A DNA stretch of 64,000 nucleotides from Cristatella mucedo (Eukaryota; Bryozoa; Phylactolaemata; Cristatellidae), in NCBI GenBank assembly GCA_009760855.2, contig WPIO01000055.1:62001-126000 (forward strand), in the 5' to 3' direction. This document shows positions 34,517 through 46,100 of this stretch, one piece after another. The notes under the pieces were generated by a model. It was not told the origin of the DNA and made no database searches. It saw only the letters and a program-made list of their open reading frames with translations. A program made the position numbers and the translations under genes. Every line of letters begins with the position of its first letter. The first letter of the stretch is position 1.

Positions 34517-35082
34517 AACCTCTTTCTTTGGTTGTAGGACATTTCCGTCCCCCCCCCCCGACGTCTCTCCCACCAGGACAATTTCCCCTGGTGGACCCTA
34601 GGATATTTCCCCCTGACATTTCCCCTCGGTAGGACATTTCCCTCTATGTTGATAAATGTATAACTAAGAATAAAGATATAATAATACATGAACAAATGAA
34701 GTTCACGCTCTATTGAAATAAAATCAACTCAGTATCATTGAACTTTTGTTAATTCCTGGTTGGCCTTGCACTGCACAGTTCCTTTGATCATCAAGAAAAA
34801 TGAGTGATAAAATAAGTGCAAATAATTACGGTACTCCGCACAACGTATAAAAGTATATACAGGTATTTAAACCCTAAGCTCTCAACCCTCAACCCTGAAA
34901 CGCTAAACCCTAAGCCATTAAACCCTAATCCCTAAAACACAAACCCTCAACTCTAAACCCTCAATCCTAAATCCCTAAACCCTACACCCTAAACCCTGTA
35001 CCCCAGGGGGGAATATCCTACCCAGTGGAGGAATGTTCGGGAGGGAATGTCGGTGGGGGTGGGAAATGTCCGGGGGTTGCCC
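34517..35082. mobile_element. GTAC-flanked non-autonomous element, copy 2
   Basis: Second copy of the insert at 29966-30553, flanked by GTAC at 34513-34516 and 35083-35086. Its poly-C and poly-G runs are shorter and the telomere-like array (34868-34998) differs by several units. It came with the segmental duplication. Confidence 0.8.
34868..34998. repeat. Telomere-like CCCTAAA array, copy 2
   Basis: Degenerate AACCCTA units as in copy 1. Confidence 0.88.
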
Positions 35083-36015
35083 GTACCCTCTTTTTCAGAG
35101 AAGCATTAAAAATCTTGGTTAGTGCTGAGCTAAGTTGGTCGGATAGTGAAGACCACGGAGATAATGGTACATGGTTTTCAGGAAATGAGCTCTTTTTACT
35201 AGACTCTCAGGTAGGTAAGGTAAGGTACCTTAATGAAGCCATATCGCATGCAGAAAACCCAAGAAGTTCTTAACGAAATGTCACAGGTTTTGATTCAGAA
35301 ATTGCTTTAGTCTTAGTGGGCTTTATAGAAGCGCGAATGCTCACAATACTTTCAGTTAATAATGCTGAAACTTTCTGGTTGAGCCGTTTGAGTCTGGGAG
35401 TGTGGCCTCTTAGCATTGGCCGGCAAATTGCTTACCGTCTCATAAATGTTTTTTGGTCTGATTGACAATAATTCAGTTTACGACTAAGAGTCTCATTTGT
35501 TTAATGTACAGACTTACAAGAAGTCTATAAAATTTACTAGATCTTCATCAGACCCAGACTTCTTAAAACGGCGTTCAAGCCTGTGCTTAGCACGGCGCAT
35601 CTCTAGAAGGTTGTTCGTAAATTGAAAGAAATCCCCACGCCTCTGCACACCGACAGAATGTATGGTAGCATGCTCGTCAAGAGCACTTTTAAGTAACATG
35701 TTCACTGCATCAGTAAGGGTATCAAGGCTTTCGGTCGAGTAAGGGTGAAGATCAAGATCTGCTTCACATGGACCTTCAAGCTTTTAAAAGAATGTTTACC
35801 GGTTCATCGCTAGTGAAAAATTAGGAGAGTGATCGAGAGTGCTGGTGTAACTTCCCAAACCGAAAATTAAGGAACAGCCCACTCACCTTAATAATCAACA
35901 ATTCAACGACATAAACGATCTCATTAAAATTAATATTAATAATTATATATGCAATGCAAGTTTCCTGTCTTATTTGTAGTGCAAGAAGAAAAGTGCTACA
36001 TGCTATTACTTACAG

Positions 36016-36383
36016 TTAATAATAATAAAACATGTGATAAAGCGCCCTCAGATAACTCGATTTCTATTTCTAGACGCTTTATATTTGCTGCAAAGGAAGC
36101 ACGGTCGAATGGTTAGTGGTATCACGCTCGATTAACAACAAGAATAACATAGTTAGGGGGGCATGCACAGGGTCAGCCTACAAGTTTGGTTAGTGGCAGC
36201 ATGCACAGTGTCAGCACGCATAAGCACACGAAGGACGAATCGCAGGGACTCACTAAATGCTGCTGGAATAGAGGAGTTTTTAGTTTCTTTTTAAATGGGG
36301 ACAAGTCAGGAGATGTCGTGACGCAGGTCGGAGTGACTTCCAGGCTTTGGGAGCATAGAAACTAAATTCAGTTAATTGTCAGT
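36016..36383 (-). mobile_element. LINE A 3' end in unit 2
   Basis: Duplicate of 31488-31855. Confidence 0.87.
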
Positions 36384-37430
36384 TTGAGGCTTTGAGTCGC
36401 CATGCTAGGAAACAGATGACACTGCACAGTTTACTGAGCCGTTGAGCCATCTTACTGAAACTGTATCGACCATGGCTACCTTGTTGGCACCAGACTCGTT
36501 CAACATCACTCTACTCTGTCGCCTTTGCATACGTATATCTATGGTTGGGGATCAGTGAAGATTGAATAATAGTAAAAGAAGTTACAAAAAGTAAATCGCT
36601 GTGTGCGATGCGAGACAGCTCAGGATAAAGCGGTGGCGAAGTTGAAGTTTCTGCTAAAAGTAAGAATACGAATAAAATCTAAACAATATACTCATTTGTC
36701 TCAAAAATCAAAAATGAAGCACTGGCTGATTTAGAAGCGCTGCTTAAAAGGCATTTGCATAGCCTCTGTGGATTAACCAACGTTCAGGAGGCAATTGTGT
36801 ATATTTCGCGCTGCTGCACAAAAGCCTACATATTATTGTGCATTCAAGGCGTAGGGTTCGTCTAAGCACTGAAGCTACGAAACAAGAAGGCCGAATAGGC
36901 CGAATTAAACGCGCATTCATTTTTAATATGCATATAAATATATATATACCAGGTAACTATAAAACTTTGTTTTGAATTTGCTCGTGCTAAGAGTAATATT
37001 TTTTGTGCATGCGAAGAATAATCTTTCCTGTCTTCACCAAACCTTCACCAATCTTCACCTTTTTTCGTCTAACAGACCGAATGTTCTGCTAATACGAAAA
37101 GCAATCGATGTGTGTCCTTTTGGCTTTCTAAATACAAAGGGTTAGGTTCAAGTGTGAATATTTTGCTAAAAACTCCAAATACATTGCCAGCAAACTTCAG
37201 CCCACGATCTGACGTGTGAGTGCCCGAACCCTAGTGCCGTCCAAGTTATCGTAAGCCCGTTCGCGTGAGTACTAATACCGCTAACTAAATGAGAAGCAGA
37301 AAGAGGTCGAGTAATTTATATATATTATAAAATTTGGAGTATTTAATTGGTAAAGAACAAGTTTGGCTTGCTTCTATAAGAATCAAACAGCCACATTAGT
37401 CAGTGCACTTCTTACGGCGACAAACGTTAA
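36384..37430. other. Unassigned DNA, duplicate of 31856-32909
   Basis: Nearly identical to unit 1. No gene recognised. Confidence 0.45.
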
Positions 37431-37915
37431 TTTACCTAGGTTCTTACACTGGCCCACAAGGCCCGTTGCAGCTTGGCTCCTCCGTACCTAGCTGAACTGC
37501 TGTTTCAGCCTCCTCGCGTCCTCAGGTACTGTACGGACAATAAATTAGCTGTTCCATTTCTCAGCTTAAAGACCGCTGGCGACAGAAGCTTTTGCTCTGC
37601 AGGTCCTAGACTGTGGAGCTCGCTTCCACGATTATTACGCAACGACAACTACTCTCCTGTTGCCGACAATGGCTGGTACTTTTCAGCTGTTCTGAGCTGC
37701 TACTTCCGTGCTACTCACTACCTCAACTGCTCTCCTGACTCTGCTATGCTTCCCTCTTTCTCTTTGTTTCGTGAGATGAAGTCTGTCGGCTAGCGAATGT
37801 GTATCGAAAGCCGCTTAGGCTGTGAGTGCGCTATACAAAACTCTCCTGCGTAACACCCACTTAGTCTTTATGGCTTTGTGGAGTTACAGACGGAGATACA
37901 TTATATCACATTAGG
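37431..37915 (+). mobile_element. LINE B 3' end in unit 2
   Basis: Duplicate of 32910-33390. A six-base difference (CTGTTTCAGCC for CTGCACCAGCTTCAGCC) and other changes leave 106 codons open, but this is still only the C-terminal tail of the polymerase. Confidence 0.85.
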
Positions 37916-38160
37916 ACTCACAAGTTTGGTTGGCTGGTTTTTCAGACATCTACAGAACCTTGAAGCAGCCTCGTTACATCACTCGTCACGGACCTGCTCA
38001 GGCTCCGGATCACGAAGCATATTGACATACGGATTCTATCACTCGGACTCCAGTACTGTCCCTCCGTTCTCTTTCTTCTGATTGTCTAAAATAAATTCGT
38101 CCAAATAATCCTTGATTTGTTACCTATAAATTTTCTAACTCCATTTGTGCCTGTAATAAT

Positions 38161-38219
38161 GCCGGTAGAGCATGAGACTCTTAATCTCAGAGTCGTGGGT
38201 CTGTGCCCCACGTTGGGCG
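38161..38219 (+). pseudogene. tRNA-Lys(CTT) pseudogene, unit 2
   Basis: Same truncated tRNA as at 33634-33692, with one difference in the T loop (GGTCTGTGCC). Confidence 0.85.
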
Positions 38220-38229
38220 TCAGTTTTCG

Positions 38230-38421
38230 GTGACCCGTGATGGCACACTAGGTAAGGCGGTTGCTTTCACGACCTTGGTCCCAAGATCGTGGGTTCGATT
38301 CCTGCGGTGGGCGATTCTTTATTGCCATTGCAAGCGGTGGTGATAGCCGTAAAGGCTCTTCTGTCGCCATACAAAAAGAGGCGGTTTAATCAGGTAGGAT
38401 TTATTTATTTATTTATTTTTA
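38230..38421 (+). mobile_element. SINE1 copy, unit 2
   Basis: Duplicate of the SINE1 at 33703, with small differences (GTGACCCGTGATGG head, AGGCGGTTTAATCAGG). Confidence 0.92.
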
Positions 38422-38749
38422 AAATCTTAGATCCCTTAATGGGCGGCGAATTCAGGTGCTATTGTGCTATGCTCTGAAAGCACGAATCTTACTACTAACT
38501 AGCCCGCGACGCCAACGTCTGACTTCGTGACATTTAAGTGAACCTGAAAACCGGCGTGCTTCTCACACACACCACTTATTTGATCTCATGAACCATCCTT
38601 TGTGTCGTTATGAATGTATGCTATTGCAAAGCCCCACAATTATTGATGATGACAGCTGAACCTGGATTTCTAGCAATTGGCTACTGGATTAGAATCGAAC
38701 GCTTATAAAATAGCGACAATAAGCCAAGGCAGATAAGCAGCGAGACGTA

Positions 38750-39435
38750 CAGTCGTCCCTCGTTTATCGCGGTTAATCAGTTTCAGACACAACTTCGATA
38801 AATAAATTTCCGTGAAGTAGGATTCTTTATTTATGAATCAAATATTTTCTTTGAGCCTATAAAACCCTGCCCATGATCCTTTAAATACGGTTTTAACACT
38901 ATTAGAGCCCTCTGGGCATGAAATAACACCACTTTAATCACCATTAAATTAAATTCAAGCTTATTTAACCGCCTCTTTTGAATAGCGACAGAAGATTGTC
39001 AAAGGTTATCACCACAGCTTGCAGCGGCAATAAAGAATCACCAGCATCCGGAATCAAACTCATGACATTGGGACCGAGATCGTGAAGAGCAACCACCCTA
39101 ACTAGTGTCCCAACACAGCTCACCTTATTACAGGTTTATTACTCTATGTAATACACAAAGTAAGAGAAATAAGACATATTAGACTTCAAAAATATCGTAT
39201 TATTATTACAGAAAAATGTACAAAGTAAACGTACGAGCAACGAACTTGGGTGAGACTGAGTCAATCAGTGGCCAGGATAGGAAAAGGATAGGATAGCTAA
39301 TCAGTGAGCAGCACGCTTTGATTGGCTTGGTTTCAGCATACCCAATTTTTTGGGAAAGGTTATTCCCAAACACAATGAGCGGTCGAGCGGCTGCATCTGG
39401 CGTTTAAGGATTTGCAGAGGTGCTCGAATACATAG
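38750..39435 (+). mobile_element. mariner/Tc1-like DNA transposon remnant
   Basis: Starts with TA then CAGTCGTCCCTCGTTTAT, the terminal motif of a widespread mariner-type family. The CCGTGAAGTAGGATTC subterminal block follows. Further body sequence (CAGTGGCCAGGATAGG, GGTTATTCCCAAACACAATG) is as I remember from related elements. A SINE1 splits it at 38956-39124. No transposase frame was recognised, and the right terminus is uncertain. Confidence 0.68.
38956..39124 (-). mobile_element. SINE1 copy inside the mariner-like remnant
   Basis: Minus-strand SINE1 with a decayed A region and a diverged B box. The mariner-like sequence resumes on both sides. Confidence 0.82.
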
Positions 39436-39644
39436 GCCCACAGTCCTTAGGGAGAGTAATTTTAATTTAAATTGACCAGTGCTTCTGTCGCTAACTGTCT
39501 TTAAGCGACGGAACGGAACCGTTCATGTATTTCCATAGAAGACCGGTGGGCTAGATAAAGTTGAAACTGGTGGAGCAGTTCAGCTAGGTATGAAAGAGCC
39601 AAGCAATGGCAGGCCTTGTGGGTCAGCGTAAGAACTTTGCTTGC

Positions 39645-39804
39645 CGTGATAGGTTGCTTTTCACGACCTCGATCCCGAAATCGTGGGTTCAGATCCTACG
39701 GTGGGCGACACTTTATTGCCACTGAAAGCAATGATGATAGCCACAAAGGCTCTTCTATCGCTATATAAAATAGGCTGTTAAATCAGCTAGTATTTTATTT
39801 TTTG
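39645..39804 (+). mobile_element. SINE1 copy with deleted head, in LINE B
   Basis: B box GGGTTCAGATCC, body and ATTTT tail. The 5' A-box region is reduced to CCGTGATAGG. Confidence 0.82.
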
Positions 39805-39931
39805 TAGAACTTCACTCTGTAAACGTTGATCACGTACGATTGTGCTTCTTTTGCAGCAAATGTAAAGCGCCTAGAAAGAGACTGAGTTCTCTGAGGGCGC
39901 ATTGTTAAATGTATTTTTATTATTATTATAT
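39805..39931 (+). mobile_element. LINE A tail, in LINE B
   Basis: Hairpin GCAAATGTAAAGCGCC... and (ATT)n tail on the + strand, placed between two LINE B segments next to the SINE1. Confidence 0.82.
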
Positions 39932-40049
39932 TAACCGGAAGCCATTGATGCTCCTTCAGCAAAGGCGGCAAGTTGGCAAAGTTCTGGGATTTGTAAACCA
40001 GCCTTTCTGCCATATTTGTCACCAGCAGCAGTGGCCTAGTGGCTTTTTT

Positions 40050-40260
40050 GGTAATAATAATAATATTACACTTGATAAAGTGCTTTCAGAGATCTCAATC
40101 TCTTTTTATGTGCTTTACATTTGCAGCAAAGGAAACGCAATCAAATGGTGAGTGGTGTCATGCTTGATAAACAACATGAATGACATGGTTAGGGGTGGTA
40201 TGCACAGGGTAAGCATGCAATTGTGGTTAGTGGCAGCATGCACAGTGTCAGCACGCCACG
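40050..40260 (-). mobile_element. LINE A 3' end, in LINE B
   Basis: Minus-strand tail with (TAA)n, hairpin and GCATGC-rich UTR. LINE B resumes at about 40260. Confidence 0.85.
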
Positions 40261-40558
40261 GTAGCCCAAACAAACTTGAATTGCCATAATCTATCCAAGG
40301 CAGAACTAGTGAGCTAGTTGGAATTTTTCGCAGGCCACTGTGCCACACTGCCTATAATCTTAGATAGGGATAGGACGTGATAGTGAGCAGTAGATGCAGC
40401 CGCCTTAACGAAACTTTCAAAATTGTGGAAGTTGTCAAAGGCGACACCTAAACTCCTAGCACACTGTGACGGGCGCACATCAGCACCACCTATAACAAGA
40501 ACTCGGTCTTCTAGTCCAGCCATACGCTTGGAGTGTCCTATGATTAGCAGTTTCGTTT

Positions 40559-40627
40559 TATCAAGCGCCTAGAAAGATATTGAGTTCTCTGAGGGCGCTT
40601 TATCAAGTGCATTATTATTATTATTAT
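40559..40627 (+). mobile_element. Minimal LINE A tail, in LINE B
   Basis: Only the hairpin AAGCGCC...GGGCGCTTTATC and (ATT)n, about 69 bp. It sits exactly within LINE B sequence: GTTTTATC on the left, and TTATC immediately before LINE B resumes on the right, a possible 5-bp target duplication. Confidence 0.85.
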
Positions 40628-40765
40628 CGTCTATTTTAAGGATTTTTGCCGACATCCAGGATCGAATGTATGCAAGGCAAGCATTCTTGTTAACAGTCAC
40701 TGCAGCTGATTTTGACCAGTTAAACCAAAAATGCAATTGGGTATCGTCAACATAAGTGATATCCG

Positions 40766-40957
40766 GTGAGCCGTGATGGCACACTAATTAAGGTGGTTGC
40801 ATTCACGACCCCGGTCCCGAGGTCTTTGGTTCGATTCCTGCGGTGGGCGATCCTTTATCGCCACTGCAAGCGGTGGTGATAGCCGTAAAGGCTCTTCTGT
40901 TGCCATGCAAAAAGAGGCGGTTTAAGCAGCTAGGATTTATTTATTTATTTTTATTTG
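40766..40957 (+). mobile_element. SINE1 copy
   Basis: Full-length head, B box GGTTCGATTCC, body and (ATTT)n tail. It sits at the end of the broken LINE B. Confidence 0.92.
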
Positions 40958-41700
40958 TCCTATTCCATGTTTTTCCAGATGTGTCAGACCGCGTGGGCTG
41001 AAAGAATGAGAACCAGTGTGGCATGGTCTTAGACACCCAGCGACCAGAGCAGGACGTCATCCACGCCTCTGTCTGCAGAAAGATGGATGAAGGCTATTAT
41101 TAGCCTTTTGAAGAGTGAAAAGCTAAAGTAGCTCTGCTTCGTGCACGTTCGCGGCAGACTGGCTAACCTTTTTATAAAATAGCAGGACATTCTTTCATCA
41201 TACACTCTGACCATTGGTAATGCCGGGTTAGTCGGATAAGGTTGTTCACCGGAAGCACTCACGAGATGCAGACTTTGGTTTAATTAGTCATAAGTTTAGG
41301 AACATGCCATCTTCACAGCATTCCAAAGTATACAGCGTGGCCACCTTAGGGAAATTTACTTTCGTGCTCACCAGAGTATGAAAAAAGCTGACACGTGCTC
41401 AAAAGGAACTTCATGGGCAATTATCTGCCTCTGACGTCAGTCACGATGGCAAGCACGAGAAAGCGTGCAAGTCGAACGGCAGCCCTTACAGGAAATAGGT
41501 TCGTGACCTTTGAGAGCCAGTGAAAGTTCTTTAGCTTGCAATCAATATCGGTGAAAATCGAGCCTATAATAATGCTGCTGCCTGTAACCAGCTCCTGTCG
41601 CAATTTAGGCTCGTTTATCACCTGGACTTAGTGGCTCACTTGTGCTCACTCTTTTTCTCTCACTTTCTGGCTCCCTCCACACGCCCCTCCTCCCCTCCCG

Positions 41701-41759
<59 letters not shown>

Positions 41760-42639
41760 CTATCTCTCTCACTCTATCACTCTATCTCTCTCCCACCCAC
41801 TCTCCTTTGATCTTTTTGCACTATGCTACACTCAATTACGTATATCCGAGCTACGACCATTGCCAAGCGGTCTCTACAAATCAGTGGTTATAGCCGAGTG
41901 AGGTGTGGAAGTAGCCACGAATTATGTATCATCAAAGATAGCCAAATAATCTGACCCTGTCAAAGCAAACCGGCCTGCTAACAGCAAGACGGTTTTCCTT
42001 TAACTGCCATGAAAATTTCTCGGTCGCGGAGAGGTTTGGACACCCAATCTCATGTCACAGCCAGAGCACCGCGACACAAATGGGCTAGCTTGAAACCACT
42101 CTATGTATTCTGCCAAGCTACTTGCTCGATTGGCCAAGTGAGGCACTTTCGAAGCAGCTGCACTGGTTTTGGGCATAGTGAATCTATTTTTGCTGCCACA
42201 GAGTCAATACTAAGAAATAATATTTGCTTATAAAGTAAATTCGTTGTTCAGATCTGCCTTCTGAATCAAGGGTGGCAGGTAGATGACTGTACATTAAACT
42301 GTCCACTGTTGCATCAGTTCCCAACCAGCCTACCTAGGAGGTGTCGATCACGAATCACTAAAAACGCAGCCAAATCATAAATTTGCATTTTCTGTCTTTG
42401 GACTTGAACTTATGCATGGTTCTGAGAACCAGAGCAGTCCGGAAAATCTGAGAGGTGTCTGATTATTCTATATAGCTCAAATCGGCAAAAAGTGAATCGG
42501 TATTCGTTAAAAGGGAACATGTGAATCAATTTAAACCTCACTTTCACACTCGACCGCTAGCTCAACCGTTTATCTCTATGGAAAATAGAAGCACAACGCT
42601 ATGCCAGCTGCTTAGTCCGCTCGATAATGCTAACAATGT
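40958..42639. other. Unassigned DNA upstream of PUS7
   Basis: No gene or known repeat apart from the (CT)n tract at 41702. Minus-strand frames of 66-77 codons resemble nothing I know. Confidence 0.4.
41702..41754. repeat. (CT)n microsatellite
   Basis: About 25 CT units with CT-rich flanks to about 41800. Confidence 0.95.
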
Positions 42640-42689
42640 GTATGTTTAATTTAATATTAAATATAATATAAAATTATTACACCAAAATT

Positions 42690-42923
42690 ATGCATAGAAT
42701 TTACTCCTCGTGGCTCTAGCCTGCTGATTTAGTTGCCCTTGTTGAGCAGTGGCCAGCCAATGAGACCGCTCGATTGACGGATTCGACTCGACACCACGTG
42801 GATAACCTTCGCCGGGCGGTGGTGCCTCGGCATCGCTTCGGTCGGCTGTAAAGTGTTATTCTTGGATGCAGCTGTGACAAGCGTCTGCAGTAGGCTGCCC
42901 ACGCTTTCACCGTCGGTTCATTC
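42690..42923 (+). promoter_or_regulatory. PUS7: Probable PUS7 promoter and 5' leader
   Basis: Immediately before the PUS7 start codon the base composition changes from a very AT-rich stretch (42640-42690) to moderately GC- and CpG-rich sequence that continues into exon 1. No TATA box or initiator can be fixed. This is an inference from position and composition only. Confidence 0.4.
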
Positions 42924-43134
42924 ATGTCAGGCATACCTCAAAGCAAGAAGCGGAAGTTACTGGATGACGCAGAAGAACCTGCTGCCTTCGAAGCTCCGTG
43001 TTCGGAGGACGACGCAGACGTTCAGGTTCACGCCGATTTCGAAGAAGACGCCGCCGATGCAGACGCCGCCAATGTGCAGACCGAGGGGCCACCCAGCGCG
43101 CCTGCAGAGACCACGACAGCGTCGAGATTCGTCG
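42924..43134 (+). CDS. PUS7: PUS7 exon 1 (coding)
   Basis: ATG at 42924 begins [19 protein letters not shown]. The KKRK cluster could be a nuclear localisation signal. A long acidic, alanine-rich stretch follows ([20 protein letters not shown]). Vertebrate PUS7 also has a poorly conserved N-terminus with a lysine patch followed by acidic residues. The donor G|GTAATT at 43134/43135 leaves one base, and the next exon supplies GA. Assignment rests on position, composition and phase, not on conserved motif identity. Confidence 0.75.
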
Positions 43135-46100
43135 GTAATTCCCAGTGCCCTTTCACTCGGGGCTAGGGCCGTGGAATAGGGCGCTATGCGGCCACTAAAG
43201 TTTCCGCTCCTGTAGCGTCCCGTAATATAATACACATTTGTATAGAATCAGCAGAGAACTAAAGCACTTTCTAGGAACTTGACATGTGGTGTAAAAGAAA
43301 GTGTCAATTCGTTAGTGCTAGCATACATGTGCAGCGGCACCTCGTACGCACTCGAGGTGTATCGGCGCTTCGTTAGCTCTCCCCCACGTTGCTGCGGGCC
43401 AGTTCCTTGCCTGTGCGGTCGCCGCTAGCTTTTCCTAAATCGGGCCCTAGCTGCTTTTTCATCGCCTCAGCTAAGCCATTGCCGGACTCGTGGCCCCTTC
43501 TAGGGCGTCAAGCTAGTGCGAGGCCTGGCTGTCGTCCCTTTTGCCGGATCGCTTTGGGAATACCTTCTGGCCGAGCAGCAGCGCTTCGCACGCCCTCCCA
43601 GCTCAGCTAGCTCGCTCTACCTCAGTAGGGTTGGGGGCCATTGCACCATTAGCCCGAGCGATCAGAGTTGGGAGCCCTGCTACTTGAGGAATTTAATTGG
43701 CTGCCCAACTCGTGCACGGTCTTATATATGATTTGCTTGTATAGCGCTCCAAGAGAACTTAGTCTTCTCTCAAAAAAGGCTGTAGTAAGGCCACTACTCT
43801 AAAACGCAACACTAGACCAAGGAAACCTGAACAACTTCTGCCCAGTCTGCCTTCTACCGTTCTTATCGAAGACACTGGATCGAGTCGTAGCAGACCAGCT
43901 GAACCCGTATATTGAAACTTCAAACCTTGCTAGTAAGTTCCAGTCTGGTTTTGGAGCTAATAACTCCACAGAGTAAGCATTGCTTCGGGTGTACAACGAC
44001 CTACTTAGGAGTGCATGGGTGGAGTATCTCTGCTTGTTGTGCTCGATCTTTCGGCAGCTTTTGATGCCATCGATCACCAAGTCCTTCCTTAGTGCCTCTT
44101 ATCTCGCCTGGGCATTACTGGCACTGCATTGCAATGGTTCAGGTCCTATATCAGTGGGAAACTCCAGAGTTTTGATGTGAATGTACAAAGATCATCTGAT
44201 GAACCTCTGAAATATGAGTACCTCAGTGCTTCGTGCTTGGTCTCGTTCTTTTCACGGTTTATACTCTCCTTCTGGCCGATATGATTACCAAGCACAATCT
44301 AGACTTCACTTCAATGCGGATGACACTCAGTTGCACATTTGCTTTGATCCCTCCCAGCCTTCGAGCACCTCGAATTCTCTACTGCATCTATTGATGACAT
44401 CCGCACATAAATGGCAGCAAATTTTCTTAAATTGAATGATTATAAAACCAACTTACTATTTATGGGCCAACTGTGTGGTTCGGAAATTGGAGAGGCTAAC
44501 ACTCAAAATTGGCTCTGCCAGCTTGTCTCCTGTTGAATCTGCACCAAATCTCGGTGTCATGTTCCAAAGTGACCTTTCATTGGACCACCACATCAGCTCC
44601 ACAGTCAAGTCTGCCTGTGTTCAGCTGCATGACATAGCTAAAATTCAGGCTTGTTTAGATAAGGATACCACGTCTAAGTTGGCCCATGCATTTGTGACAT
44701 CCCATCTTGACTTCTGTAACTCATTGTTTGCTGGCCTACCGGCCTGTGCAATCAGGCACTTACAGCTGGTGAAAGCTCTGCCACTAGGCTTGTCTGTCGT
44801 AAGCATCGAAGTTGCCATATCACACCACTTCTCACCGACCTACAATGGCTACCAGTTAAGCAACTTTAAGGTTTTCTCACTCACTTTTAGGTCCCTTCAT
44901 TTTTGGGCCCCAGCCTACCTATTAGATCCACTGCCCCTTGAGGCTTAGCATCATACCACCAGCTTTTAGGAATCAGGTTTGAACTTTTACCAGGTATAAG
45001 TAAACAGTTAAATTTGATGAGACTGTGCCTTTAGTTCCTATGTACCTAAAGCCCGGAACTCACTCGACCTCCGTCGAAACGACATCCCCTGATTTGACCG
45101 CATTTAAAAAGAAATTAAAAATGTACCTATTCATCACAGCATTTAGTGGGCCCCTGTGATTCGACCTTTATGTGCTTATGCGTGCTGACCCTGTGCATGT
45201 CACCCCTGTCCATGCTATTCTTATTGTTTATTGAGCATGCTACCACTAACTATTCAATCGTGATTTCTTTGCAGCAAATATAAAACGCCTAGAAAGAGAT
45301 TGAGTTCTCGGAGGGCGCTTTATCAAGTGTATTATTATTATTATTATCATCTCTATTCAGGCGCTTCACATATGCCATGGAGCTTGAGCCCACTACCTCG
45401 GTCAGGGCGAGCACCTTAACCATCAACTTCTTGTACTAAGCCTATCGTTGCGAGGAGTGCTACTGAATACAGGAATCAGACAGAAACAGCGTGTCATGAA
45501 TGGATGTGCTAGAACCCTCCTAGACCGAGAGTAGTTGGTTGCCTCATTTTTTCGCTTCTGCAGTCGATGCTGAGGAACCCCCCCCCCCCCCCCCCCCCCG
45601 CCACAGGTATTGGAATAACGCCTTCTGTCAGCCGTGTAGTCAGTCAAAACTGCACTCATCTCGCATAGGTGCTAGTCTAACGCTGTGTAACATGTCCAGC
45701 TAATCGAAGTTATGACAGTGAAGTATGCCGGCCCCTTCCATTCCGTTCTTGAGGCAATGGTTGATGTACTTCTTATTAGCGCTGCTGCGTTTTATGTGCA
45801 GGCTGGCCTACTCGTGTAGCAGCAGTCGGGCAAGCTTGCCGGATTCATTTTGGCTTGTTATGTTTTCGATCGAATAGGTCAATGTAACTGCCATGTTGGA
45901 TCATGGTTTCTGGCATAAGGTGGTTGGCGAGCAAATCATTTAATTCTCGGCTTTTTATCTGAATCTGGCCGTAGGCGCTCTGTGCCTTGTTCAGTGCTCT
46001 ATTGATTTGTCCTTCAAGCTTCCAATCAAGTAGTGATTTCGGTTTAAACAAGTATCAAATAGTTTTAAAGCCACACTATCTAGACCTCATGACAGAGCAT

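Larger units (their letters stand above)
34124..35790 (-). mobile_element. LINE B-like element fragment in unit 2
   Basis: Same minus-strand LINE sequence as in unit 1 but starting at the duplication breakpoint. It retains QSAIVRPILKNLDW and the ERRFKKSGSDEDLVNF linker around the GTAC-flanked insert. Confidence 0.78.
34124..38650. repeat. Tandem segmental duplication, unit 2
   Basis: Direct repeat of 29415-34123 without the SINE2 insertion. It ends with ATTATTGATGAT just before GACA at 38651, where unit 1 continues into unit 2. Confidence 0.95.
39479..40767 (-). mobile_element. LINE B copy broken by insertions
   Basis: Minus-strand LINE B segments at 39479-39645, 39932-40050, 40260-40558 and 40628-40767 align in order with the plus-strand copy at 10175-11212. 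Examples are TMLTHKA-like sequence, ERLVYKSQNFANLPPLLKE, LEDRVLVIGGADVRPSQCAR and RSWMSAKILKID. The gaps are filled by separate SINE1 and LINE A pieces described below. Confidence 0.82.

Noticed and set aside
42924-43235. Minus-strand and alternative plus-strand frames overlapping PUS7 exon 1
   Set aside because: They are shadow frames of the GC-rich exon with no homology or splice support.
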